Shown here: positions 32,289 to 43,049 of the stretch, piece after piece
Layout of the letters: the number at the start of each line of letters is the position of its first letter
How positions within the stretch are numbered: position 1 is the stretch's first letter
NCBI GenBank assembly: GCA_000226015.1
Contig: JH152744.1
Coordinates: 70,172-113,603, forward strand
Direction: 5' to 3'
Source of the DNA: Mnemiopsis leidyi
Lineage: Eukaryota; Ctenophora; Tentaculata; Lobata; Bolinopsidae
DNA: 43,432 bases
Program-made: the position numbers and the translations under genes
Notes under the pieces: generated by a model
Databases searched by the model: none
The model's input: only the letters and a program-made list of their open reading frames with translations
What the model was told of the DNA's origin: nothing

Positions 32289-35200
32289 ATGGAGGGAGGT
32301 GAAGCGCCCTCAGTAGCGGACTACTTCGTTGTCGCGGGACTTGACGACAACGTCACTCTCCTGCAGCCGCCTGAATATGTAAGTAACGTCCTGCAGCCGC
32401 TTGAATAAGTTATATCTTGAAAAAGTTATATCCTGCAGCCTATTTTACTGAGAAGTGTAGGAACTGAAAGGATATTTTAAATTCAGTCAGGAAAATCAGA
32501 TTTATATTCTATTGTCAAATAATTATCAAGAAATCAAGTAAATTTACAAGAAGGTGATGTCTCAATTTTGAAAATCGTATCGTGAATTATCACTGTTCAC
32601 TGGGACATTAATGATGTAAATCGTCAAATCGGACATAGGAAATTTCCTAGACTCAAATTTCTGAGCCTCAAATGTTGGGTCTTTAACTTAATTTTTTCAA
32701 GCATTGAAAATTTTTTACAGTTGCCAATGTTCACTGAACAGTAATTCCCACGATTCGTAAATCTTCGTAGTATTTCCATTCACCTTATAAAAAGATCAAA
32801 ACCGAAATCACACTGCACTAAACTGCTCATTACTATGAATCTAGATGTTCAAAAAGAAACATTTTCAGGGTTATTAAATTGTATTTAATAATAAACTTGT
32901 TAAGATTTTAAGTACTTTTTGATAAGGCAAAGAGATCAATGCAAAAGAATTTAAAAACAGTCTTTACTATAACTATATCGATTCCAATTTCAAAAAGCGA
33001 GGAATTCATGATGATTGATTAAGTAATAATCATTGAGCAGTCTCTGTTACGGTAACACCATTAGCAAAGTTACAATCACTACTCTGCTCCTGATTTGTAA
33101 CAACTGGTGTTATTCTTCCAATTCTCATTTTAAAACAAGATCTTATCAAGGAATAGAAAGTTTGCTGGATTTTTTGAACTCTCGTGAACAAAATTATTGG
33201 ATTTAAAGCTGATGTCAAGATAGGAATGAAAACAAACGATATCGCCACAAAGTTTACAAACTGCTGAAAGATTTGACGCTGTAAAACATTTAATAACATG
33301 CTGGTTATCGTTATGACATAAGTTACATTCATTAAAAGAATTGTTACTCCAGCCCGTTTTTTCATATCGTCTTTCCGTGAAGCTGGCTTGGACAAATAAA
33401 CATAAACCACTGAAATCATGGAAAAAATTATTCCTAGAAGACAGTGGAGTACATTAAGCCAATAGCAAAAACAAAGAAGAATGAAAATGAAATTGCCAAG
33501 ATTAAAGATGCCTTTTTTTGTTATGGTTATATAATGAATAAATGGTATGGACATATTGTTTACTGTCATAATAAGCATATAACAGAAAAGATAATACTTT
33601 AAAACTTGCTTCTTTATTGTCCGGAATGGGTTGATGATTTTCAGTGTCCTAGAAATCGCTAGCAAAGTTGCTAAACACTGAGACATGCATCCTAACGTAC
33701 AACCAATAAAACCAAAAGGAAGGACTTTGAATTCTTGCTCGGAGAAAATTTTAGGGCTTATCAATAAATAATAGTAACCAAGAGGAGCTACTAGATTTGT
33801 TAGAAAGTCTGCGATGGCTAGATATGAGAATAGGAAAGTTGTTATCTTGGTTTTATCAGCTGAACGGTGATGATACCAGATTACAGGGTTGATGATGGTA
33901 GAAATCAGGAAACAGAGAAAGAGAAGAGTTCCAACTGAGTAGTTCACTATCCGATCTGATTCTGTCAGTGTGTATGTAGAGATGTTAAAATTCGGATCCA
34001 AAGTTTCATGTCTCCAAAACAACAACATGGCTTACTAGCTTAGCTGTGAAAACAGAAATTAATATTTTACTTATTTATCGTCCAAACCGATGCGAGAACG
34101 GCCAAGAAAAAGGAAAGGGCTGAAATGAGAGCTGAAAAAGGATACAAACAAGTTACTATCTCTAAATAAAGGTATCACAACTGCATACGTTTAACAACAA
34201 AACGGTACCTGAAGTTTGTGCTATATTCTAAGTAGGAAACAAAGTTTAGAGAAGTTACCTGGTAGACAGTTTGTCACGGGGTTCTGTTTACCACCAATCA
34301 GATGTTAGAAAAACTAATTGAATTGTAATCTTTGCTTGAGTAATCAACCTATGACGTATGATTGGAAACTTGGCAGCTCCAACAACTGTGCAACTTTGCT
34401 GTTCACAAGGCTCAGCGAAATGTGAAATATAAATCTTAGCCATGTCTGGCGATTTACTCTCCTTCAACTATTAAGAAATTACAACACGTGATCTATCCAA
34501 CGTTACTTCCCCTCTCTTGAGCCGCTCAGTAATAACTAATTGCCGACTGTAAATAAGTGAAGAAATCCACCATCCAGCTCTGACTGGAAATTAAGATAAG
34601 TTTGCAATCAAACAACTGAAATTTATATAAAATAAAGAGAAATTGCACAGCTGTATTCAATTCAAAGCAAAATTTTGCAAAATGTCATTTTGAGGTCAAT
34701 CATCATATGAACAGTAACTGATACTGACTAAAGAAACTAAATTAAAAAAGTAATTATTTAATCATTGCTCAGTCTCTGTGACCGTTACTTTAATCTTTAT
34801 AACTATAAACTGATGTGTTCTGAACTGACACGCTGCGAGGTGAGACAAAAAGTTTACACCTAAACAGAGGTCAGAGCTTCCTGTCAACGTTACTTAGCAC
34901 AATAAAGAAGGAACTGTGAACCCTGATGCGGGACAGGGACATACACTGGAGGAAGATTTATGCAATAGACCGGACTTAGTGCCGACTTAGTGCCGACTTA
35001 TATTAATGTAGTAGTTATCAGTCGCAGAACGCAAAGCGTGCCTCCAGCCAGAAAAGACACGTAGTTTTCAGATTCCGTGTAATTTCACGTCCAAATGTTG
35101 GTCTAACTTTTCTTCTAGCTTAAGAATAAGGGGTCACTTAGGGGGGTCACGTGATATTTTTGGCTTCGAACTTTAAATTCGGATTCCTCGTCAAATTTTA

Positions 35201-38200
35201 CGTGGAATTTATAGTTAACTTTTCTTCTACTTCTAGGTTGAATATTTTTATTTTTGGGCTATAGGGGGTCAATAAGGACCATATAGGGGGTCTTAACAAG
35301 GTTTTTGAGCTTCGCGACTGCCACCATAGGATTCGCCGTTAAATTTGAAGTCTAATTAAAGGTCTACATTTTTTTCTACGAAAAATTAATTGAAAACGGT
35401 CTCGAGGGCCAAAAATTTTCAGGTTGCTAAGTGTCTTTTCTGGGGTGGTTGCCACCACCCTAATATCAACTTACCGGTAAAGTGTGTGAATGAGATATAT
35501 CTATTATTTGTTTTCTGAAATGCTGAAATTAAGATAGCTGTTATTCTTCACTAGTAATATTATTCTCGCCCCGAAACTGACCACAAAACCCTCAGGGGGA
35601 GGTAGGACCGATAGTAGAACTGCAGATAGTGCTGCCTCTAGAGAACGAGCTATGTCCGGAGGGGTGGGAATACATCACACCTTCCCACGCTTTGTACCCT
35701 GCCAACTTGAACTGGGTTAACCCTGCACAGATGCCTGTATATCTGATTTGTAGGAGGGGATACGACAGGAAACCTATCTATGATATCGAGTTAGTATACC
35801 ATGGTTAAGTGTTAATACGCTTCTTCTATTGCCCTTGAAATGCTATATTATCATTATTTTTGCTCTATTATCATTAAATTTGATTTGATGCAATAAATTA
35901 TTGCGCGACTTTAAGACGTTTATTTTACAGTGTATATGTTTTGTTTTACTTGAAAACCAATATACATATGCCCCCAGTGTACAGTTCATCGAACGTAAGG
36001 ACAGAGCCAAGCCCGGCTACGAATATATCAAAACATCGATAGGCGGAAAGCCGGTGTCGCTTAACGGACACGTGTCGAGACCAAACAAACACGTGTATTT
36101 GGGATACGCACGTTCAGTCACGAATTCTTTTACTGACGGTGTCACTACGATCCATCAGACTAGCAGCAAGAGAGACGATAGTGTGAGTTTGATTTTGTGG
36201 TTAGATTTTAGGGTTGATTTTCGATTTTAAAACCATTTCCCCTCATTTTGATAGCATTTGTTTGCTATCAATTTGACTGGATTTCTTGACGTTTATGTAG
36301 CGCGCGGATCATATTTTGCATATGAATCCTTTTTATTTTGCGCATGTTTTGACGCGCGTTTAATTGATTAAAATTACGCGCGCGTATTATGTCATGACCA
36401 CTATCGCATGCAGCTAGCAAAGATGTGGGATTTTGTCCACCTAGAAGTTAGACCGTTAGATTTCCAAAATTTTTGCCCTGACCTATAGCTTTTATGGACT
36501 AGAAATGGCTTCTCGAACGAAGGTTTCTCAGCCGATATAAATACTTGCGATTGATGATTTGATATACGCGGTGTTTGTTTAATGAGGTTACTATGGTAAG
36601 TTATCAAAGCAGAAATTCCAACAACACGTCACATTTCAGAGACAAGGTTTTAAGAGTATTCGCTTACATAAAAGTACATTTTCCGGGGATACATTTATAT
36701 CCTACAAGTTATCAAAGTTTTACGCAGTTACTGGAATTTTCAAAGAATCGCTCTTAGACAGGTAAATCTTGAATAACATTATCAAAATTGCTTGTTAACT
36801 TTTTCTGTCAGACAACTGATACCACGGCAGTTTTGACGGTATTCAAGCAAAAGTTTCAACTCTAGCTAAACGTAGGAAAACAATATTTTTGACTCTACAA
36901 AAACGCAGGTATCCGAAAGCGGACAACCCATCATTTCCGTTGGACGAGAAAAACTCACCAGCCTTTTGTTTACCGATGGGCGTACAAGTGGAGTGGTTTA
37001 GAAATAGGGACGTTAAGCCTACACCTCAATTTTCTTCTTTCGTTCTGACTAACGAGAAAGGAAACAAGGTATTTACTACCAGCTGGTGTTCACTGTTCGT
37101 TGACATACCTTTTCATGCCATTATGTACCAAATACTTCATAACAAATCGTATACCTCCTTTACACCAATCTGAAGGAACCTTCACTTTCAGATGTACGGT
37201 TCCTCGCTCACATTCTACGAGCTGTTCATCGGCACAGAGAAGATCCAGGCTCTCTCTGATAACTACCCAAAAGATCCAGACTTATTCCCTTACGCTACTA
37301 AAAGTATCTGCATTCTCTCGCGGTGGCCCTCCTTTTTTGAGACTTTTCAAAAATGGCTAACTGAGCTGTACGAGATCTCAGTGTCAGGATTAGCTCTTAC
37401 TATACCTATTGAACGGCAAGTTTCTGATTTTACTAGATTTGTTATGCAAGTGAACTGTAGCATTCTAGTTTTTTGGACCTTTATAATTGTATTGAGCTGA
37501 AATATTTGAGAATAAATTTGATGTTTTTTCCTGCTTGAACCATGCCAAATTTCCTAGTAACAACGTTAATCACTTCTACAGGCTGATATCAAACATGTTA
37601 TACGATGTTCCCTTCCCAACTCTTACCAAACCAACAGTATCTTTAACTATCGGTGACAAGACCATCCCATTCGAACAACCTCTTACTACTCAGATCCCAA
37701 CCAGGTATATTTGATTTTCAGAACAGCAGTTTTGTACCATTGCCACAAATTAGATTCGTTCACCTAATATATCGTAATACGAAGTTGAAGTAGTAATTCT
37801 ATCCTCAGTGGAGGTACAGTGAAGACACTACTAGAATGTCTTGAACCGAACCATCTTCTCCAAGTTTTCTTCCAACTCCTCCTGGAAGAGAACGTCCTAT
37901 TCATCTCCTCCTCCTCCCTCAACCTTACCGCAACTGCTGAGGCGTTCTGCTCCCTTCTCTATCCCTTCAAGTGGATGTCCCCGTATATTCCTCTTCTTCC
38001 TCGCCTCATCGGGGAAGAACTGTTCGCTGATTTCGAGCTGGATTGTCCTGTACCTTTCATCATTGGTAAGATCCTTTACTTTTTTCTGACTTTTTTGTTA
38101 CCTTTCGTCAGTCATAAGATTCTTTACTTTTAAACTAACTTTTTTACCTTTCGTATATTATTGTATAGACATTTTAAGCTGGGACCCTGCTCAGTAGAAA

Positions 38201-41200
38201 AGAGTTTGTTGGAACTGTCTGACCAGAGTTCGTTAAACTCCCTACACTCTCCAACTAATTTTACAATCCCACTGTTCAGGAATGAAGCGTGACTTCCTGG
38301 AGATGTACCACTGTCCAGATCGAGTTACACAGGTAGATTTAGACCACAACACAGTGAGACTCCCTTCAAGTCACATGAACCCATCAGATTACCTCCCCAA
38401 ACAAGTTGTTAACAACTTGAGGAACTCTCTGACTAGCATCTACAACATGTGTGACACCAACAGTAACGGTATGTAAAACAGGGGAATGTAAGATTATCAA
38501 GTTGACGTGATTTTCTTAAAGATTTTTTTTTGAGTTATATCATAAGTCTTACTCAAACTCGAAAGATTATTTCCTCAACACATCAATGTAACGCCCATCC
38601 CTTCCCTCAGTTCGAACTAGAGCGGTAGAGCTACAAGTTCAGGAGACGTTCCTCAGATTCCAAGCTACCCTTCTCCGAGGTTACACTGACTACCTCCTCC
38701 CGGTTTTGGAGTCTAAAGATAAGAACTTCTGTAACGCTGAGAACTTGTTCAATATTGGCAAGTTTATCGCGTCTAGGGAGGAAATTCAGAGACCCTTCTA
38801 CAAGGTAAATTTTCAATTCGATAAGTCTTGGGTTTGTTCAATGTCCAGAAAAGCAGAGTTTATAGAGTTAGGTTGTGCAATTTACTTAAATTCATTAATA
38901 TGTTACTCTAATAAACATTTTACTTAATATTCGTTTCAGAAACTGCTGAGCACTCAAATGTTCAACTGTTTTATAATCTCGCGTTCCTTCATCTCGGACT
39001 CAGACGAAACCCTGGAGTTCTTTGACGGGTGTATAGAAAGGCTGGAAGATAACACTGCCTTACTTCATGAAACTGATTCCAACCGGGGTGTCACTGTAGT
39101 TGTACAAACAGAGAAAATGAGTCAAGGTTAGGGAGAAATGGGAAACGAATAGACATTTTAACTGATTGAAGCAAGATATTTTGGTTTAAGTAATCGCTAA
39201 ATTGTCATTGGATGCAGTTACGACGTCTCTTCAATTAAGTTTAGTACTCCAACTTAAAATTGTTGTGTCTTCCTTTTTCGTAACTCCCAATGACGATCTA
39301 ACATTTGCAGGTCTGAAGCCGAGTAAGCTGTACAGTTACCCAGTGTTTGTGCTAGACAGAGAGTTATTTTACACAAATGTGCCGGAGGAGAGAGGAGGCC
39401 AAGAGAGATCTGTCATTTCACTCCGTACTAAAGTTGAGAAACAGAAGATGGTAAAACGTGCACATGCAGCCAAGATGCGTTCTAACACTCTCGCTTGGAG
39501 CAAGTTAGTTTTTTCCTCGTTTGATTGTTGTCTTTGTCTCATTTGTGGGCATCAATTTAAAGTTCAACCAATCTTATTTGTTGTTTCCCTTCATTAAAAT
39601 TAGAGGAATGGGAAATGGGCACTGGCGCGTATGCCTTCTGAAGAAGTATATGAAAAAGAAAATTAAGAGATTTTCACTTGAGAACTAAGCATATCCTTCT
39701 GCCAGATGTTTGCTGCAGCATGTGTATTGTGTGTGGTATCTATACCTACCCTCGCTGATAACGATTCTTGAACCGGGGGAGGAGCAACATGCTCAACTCA
39801 ACACTGCGCTCCAGATCATCCAGGCTCTTAGGACTGACAGGAAAACTAATCTAGAGGAGGTCGTTACTTTTAACTTTCTTTCTTTAAGCTCTTATATCTT
39901 TATGTGCCTTGCAATACCTTTCATAAATGGAAATGATCGAAACAAACATGCCTTGTGGTCTAGACCGTGACACAAAATCTCTTGTTGAAAAATATGATTT
40001 TAATATTAGCTACACCTATATCACAAGAGTTAAAGTTCTATCTCCCCCAGGTGTGTTACCGAATCCTGATATCTCTGTCTGGTTTCTACGACCATCCCCA
40101 GGTTGCTATGGATACCTTCACACACATGCAGGAAATCAAGATGAACATCAGTGCTGTAACATACGGTCATTACCACCGAGCTGTTCTATTTAACGAGAAC
40201 GTTAACGGGGTCGAATCTCACGCTATCTCCCACTGGAAAACTCTGAGACTATACATTATTACCTGCATCGCTTTCAAACGTTTCCGAAGGAGAGCAGAAG
40301 TTCCCGTTATCAATACCAGCTCGTTAGAAAGTATACAATCGAGCGAGAAAAACAATGATTCTCCCACCGGGACGGGCCGGTTTTCTTCAAACGGCATGTC
40401 CGACTCTGGTATAGAACTAGATCACCCGCTATCAGCTCTCAAAGTTTCCTTAGACAAAAGAACCAGTAACCATGTTAACGACACGAACACAGCAAGCAGC
40501 CCCCCAAACCCCAACACTTCCCAAAAACCACCCTCAGCGCCCCTCAAAGCCTCTCGGCGGGGCCACACCCGCAGTATTTCAGACGTGTCCATGTTATCAG
40601 TGGGTAATGTCCATCAGAGACAACTTTCAGACGATGCGGGGTATAAGACTCTGTCCAGACTGAAATCTCCCCGTTTCAAACGTAACAGTCTGATGGGCAA
40701 GACAGTGCAGGACAAGAGAGGAGTCTCCCGGAGTAACACAAACAGCTTCAAACGAGCCAAGTCCACCATGACTCCAAGTAGTTCCACCTACAGTGTACAG
40801 TCACTGGAACCAGAGGACGACCCAGGAGACTTCTACAACCGAGAGTTTGAGAACCCTAATCCGATGAAGTTCACCCTTACACCGGCGTGCGGGGAGGACC
40901 TGGACCCTGACGCAGAGTTGAAGGTCAAGATCTGGAGTTCCTACTCCTGTTCGCATTGCCAGAGAATGATATACGACGAGCAGATTTTAGCGGGTTGGGG
41001 GCACGAGGAGAGTAATCTGTCGACTACCTGTCCGTACTGTGACATGAAATCAGTAGCTCAACTATCTATAGAGGTATGTTTTTTTTAAGTAACAAAATAT
41101 TTGGCAAAGGTTGCCTTCCTCAACCTCATAATATCTCGAATTCAGGACTCTTGATCACAAAACTTTAGAATCTAGATCATCACGTGACATGGCACTTCCA

Positions 41201-43005
41201 CCCAGGTTACATACCGGTCGGTTAACAGTGAGTCAGAGCCAGTTACACCGAGAATGCACCGTGAGAGCAGTATCAGTAAAACCCAACCTATAGACACGAA
41301 CAACATACAGATATCACTGGAGGGAGAGGACGATACCATGGACTCCTACGAATCAGGTTAGTTGAGGAGAGTGAGGATGGTTTGGAGAGGAATTTGGAAA
41401 GGAGTTCGGAGAAGTGTTTGGAGAGGAGTTTGGAGAGGAGTTTGGAGAGGAGTTTGGAAAGGCGTTTGGAGAGGAGTTTGGAAAGGCGTTTGGAGAGGAG
41501 TTTGGAGAGGAGTTTGAAGAGGAGTTTAGAAAGGAGTTTGAAGGGTCAAGAGAGGAGTGATGGGATGTTGGAAGAGGAGGAGATGAGTTGAAGAAAGTCT
41601 TCTAAATTTCACACTTTTGCAAGGAAGCTTATATCAAAAAAATTTATCGGCTGTTTTCAACCTTATCTGTAATTGTTCGCAATCCCGTTACCAATACTAA
41701 TCGGAGTCTAGAAAATGAACTCTCAGGGAACATCAACTTCGCAATGCCTGAGCCGATCAGACGGGAAAGGAAAAGTCGGAGTGGCTCCGTCTTAGCCAGT
41801 ATGAACCCCAGAACTATGAGTATGAAGAAGAAGAAGGAAGAAGACAACACTGTGGAGAGGATTGAAGTCCCTTATCTGTGTCCTATTGTGCTCCGTAAAG
41901 AGGTAATAACTTCTGTTTTAGTTAGAATAAAATGATAAGAACTTTAAATTTGAGGATAAAATAAATTTTCGAAATTGTCAATTTACTATCTGTAACTTTT
42001 AGATCTTATAAGCTGAGCTTTTTTATCTCACACTTATTTTAATTCGGACACTCCAACAGCCATATGTTACACAAGTGTAACGGCCAATTACAGGAGGCCG
42101 AATGTACAATTATACATACACGCCAGTGACGGTTAAGGTAGTGTATACCATACTTTAATCGCCCGAGACTTCGCTGCAATGGGCAGCTACTCATTTAACC
42201 CTCAATCACGGTTTCCCGATCATTCGGCTGAGTCGACCGAAGAAGTTTTGCATAGGCAAATGCCCTTAGCGCACTTCTCTAGGACTGGCGGATGCGGGAT
42301 TTGAACCCCCGACCTCCTGCGTGGGAGCCGAGAAGGAAACCACTACACCACCAGCCCGTGAGGTCATTTATAGGCTTATTACTTAAACTTGATTGGCTGT
42401 TCCAGGTTGAATGTGTCTGTGAGAGTGATGGTCCAGGTGAGATGGTGAAGGACGATCTAGCTACCTCCCACACCATCGTCTTCTGGAACATGGTCTGGTG
42501 GTTCTGCAGAGAAAACTTGTCTAGTAGTCTACCTCTGTACATTCCTCAAGCTTTCAGACATCTGCACCCCAAGGGACAGGTCGGCTGTTTATCATTTGCT
42601 TACAGTTTTGTTTTTGCATCAGTAAGTCTAGCCTGCCAGTAAATAGTTTGTTGCGATAAGATTTGAGATCACGTCAATTCCTGAATAGTGTACCAAAAAC
42701 TAACGTCTACTTACCAAATACTTACGTCTACCTTACAAATACTTACATCTCCTTACCAAATACTTACGTCTACCTAACAAATACTTACATCTCCTTACCA
42801 AATACCTATGCTACTTAACAAATACTTACTTATACTTAACAAATACTTACCACCATATCAGCTGTGTCAGAGTGTAGAGCTGAGTACACAGTGGTGTAAA
42901 ACTTCACATTCCCTCTACAACAACTTTGAGGAGCTGTCACACCACAAGGATCTACCCCAATGTACACAGCTGTGGAGGGTGGTGGAGAACTTCATGCAGG
43001 ACGAT
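32289..43005 (+). CDS. DENND4/Crag-like Rab GEF, 3' end beyond the window
   Basis: Exons joined in phase: 32289-32378, 35596-35789, 35978-36182, 36640-36761, 36909-37068, 37192-37415, 37582-37704, 37809-38065, 38280-38468, 38611-38804, 38940-39126, 39311-39503, 39706-39859, 40051-41073, 41206-41356, 41727-41902, 42406-42579, 42862-43005. This gives 1320 residues so far (human DENND4A is about 1860). Start [18 protein letters not shown] matches the family N-terminus. A MABP domain spans about 31-200. The DENN module spans about 205-650, with [16 protein letters not shown] and GFYDHP-type strings flanking it. A PPR-like stretch surrounds 765-810, then a long Ser-rich linker. A zinc ribbon has CSHC at 1064-1067 and CPYC near 1091-1094, then [11 protein letters not shown] near 1240. 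DENND4 proteins exchange GDP on Rab10 in basolateral and exocytic traffic. All junctions are GT-AG except a GC donor at 37416. The N-terminal start could be earlier (exon 31134-31234). Confidence 0.92.
33030..34028 (-). CDS. Intronless rhodopsin-like GPCR, orphan
   Basis: A 332-residue single-exon gene inside DENND4 intron 1 on the opposite strand. An in-frame TAA two codons before the ATG at 34028 fixes the start. Seven hydrophobic segments fit at about 28-52, 63-90, 104-130, 142-165, 175-212, 226-250 and 256-282. N-glycosylation motifs NIS (15) and NYS (29) lie at the outer end. TM2 keeps the conserved acidic residue in LAIADFL (D74), and NP is kept in TM7 (N276-P277). The DRY motif is SRT (R127), TM1 has IINPV in place of GN-x-x-V, TM6 lacks CWxP, and NPxxY is NPIIL. 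The third loop is short and the tail is polar. This suits a lineage-specific class A receptor, and ligand and G protein cannot be inferred. A TTTAAT (ATTAAA on the coding strand) at 32884 is a possible poly(A) signal. Confidence 0.85.
   Translation of the reverse strand: MLLFWRHETLDPNFNISTYTLTESDRIVNYSVGTLLFLCFLISTIINPVIWYHHRSADKTKITTFLFSYLAIADFLTNLVAPLGYYYLLISPKIFSEQEFKVLPFGFIGCTLGCMSQCLATLLAISRTLKIINPFRTIKKQVLKYYLFCYMLIMTVNNMSIPFIHYITITKKGIFNLGNFIFILLCFCYWLNVLHCLLGIIFSMISVVYVYLSKPASRKDDMKKRAGVTILLMNVTYVITITSMLLNVLQRQIFQQFVNFVAISFVFIPILTSALNPIILFTRVQKIQQTFYSLIRSCFKMRIGRITPVVTNQEQSSDCNFANGVTVTETAQ
34300..34400 (-). promoter_or_regulatory. Possible GPCR promoter region
   Basis: Upstream of the receptor on its strand lie a CCAAT box (ATTGG on plus near 34360) next to a CRE-like tgacgta (34351-34357). 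A second CCAAT in the other direction is near 34295. They stand 270-370 bp from the ATG. The call rests only on these motifs. Confidence 0.25.
34762..34793 (-). pseudogene. Relic of a duplicated GPCR 3' end
   Basis: On the minus strand this reads KVTVTETEQ and a stop, almost the same as the receptor's last residues (GVTVTETAQ, stop). Flanking nucleotides also match (taatcattg, cagtctctgt). Nothing further upstream looks like a receptor, so only the tail of a second copy remains, or a short duplication occurred. Confidence 0.4.
35036..35460 (-). mobile_element. Dispersed repeat family, copy B, with terminal inverted repeats
   Basis: This inverted copy of the family at 4123-4552 shares its outer end (cagccagaaaagacacgtag near 35047) and its internal ggggtcactt and ggattcctcgtcaaatttta strings. 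The two ends carry an 11-bp perfect core (agaaaagacac at 35050-35060, gtgtcttttct at 35431-35441) inside a longer imperfect match. That structure suggests a MITE-like element with internal degenerate repeats. It sits in DENND4 intron 1, 135 bp before exon 2. Confidence 0.6.
41381..41545. repeat. 12-bp minisatellite in DENND4, after the donor at 41357
   Basis: About 13 copies of tttggagaggag with aaaggcg variants, purine-rich on the plus strand. The array starts 24 bp after the splice donor. The open frame it gives (LERS repeats) is not joined to the gene because the exon frame meets TAG right after the donor. Confidence 0.9.
42005..42363 (-). mobile_element. tRNA-derived SINE, full length, head type 1
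   Basis: On the minus strand it opens with a tRNA-like head with A-box tggtggtgtagtgg and B-box ggggttcaaatccc; the anticodon-like ctcccac hints at a glycine-type source. The body (gcgctaagggcatttgccta) follows, then the tail shared with 19763-20116 and an A-rich end near 42010. It lies in DENND4 intron 16 against transcription, ending about 43 bp before the acceptor of exon 17. Confidence 0.82.
42690..42855. repeat. 21-bp minisatellite abutting a DENND4 acceptor
   Basis: About eight copies of caaatacttacgtctaccta (caaat at 42715, 42736, 42757, 42778, 42799, 42819 and 42840). The array runs to within 6 bp of the acceptor at 42860-42861 and forms its upstream pyrimidine-containing context. 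Confidence 0.88.
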
Positions 43006-43049
43006 GTAAGTTGGCAATGTGTAACATCGTGTGACAGCTTCGTACCGAG

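Noticed and set aside
31749-32316. Peptide repeats (NCYYGNISC, METYHVS) as a real gene
   Set aside because: All three frames are open because the 31-bp unit lacks stops, so openness is no evidence of coding. Only the possible in-frame fusion to DENND4 is kept as a finding.
37416-37421. GT donor at 37420 in place of the GC donor
   Set aside because: It shifts the next exon into a frame with a stop and loses the match to the DENN domain.
41146-41205. Alternative acceptors at 41145 and 41168 for DENND4 exon 15
   Set aside because: The first gives an immediate in-frame TGA. The second reaches a TAA after about 18 codons. The acceptor at 41205 keeps an open frame that joins the next exon in phase.
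41382-41591. Open frame coding for LERS repeats
   Set aside because: It comes from a 12-bp array in an intron. The exon before it ends at a good donor, and the frame of the exon meets TAG directly afterwards.
42290-42363. A genuine tRNA gene on the minus strand
   Set aside because: The A- and B-boxes are present, but the anticodon arm does not pair well and the sequence continues into a SINE body repeated elsewhere in the window.
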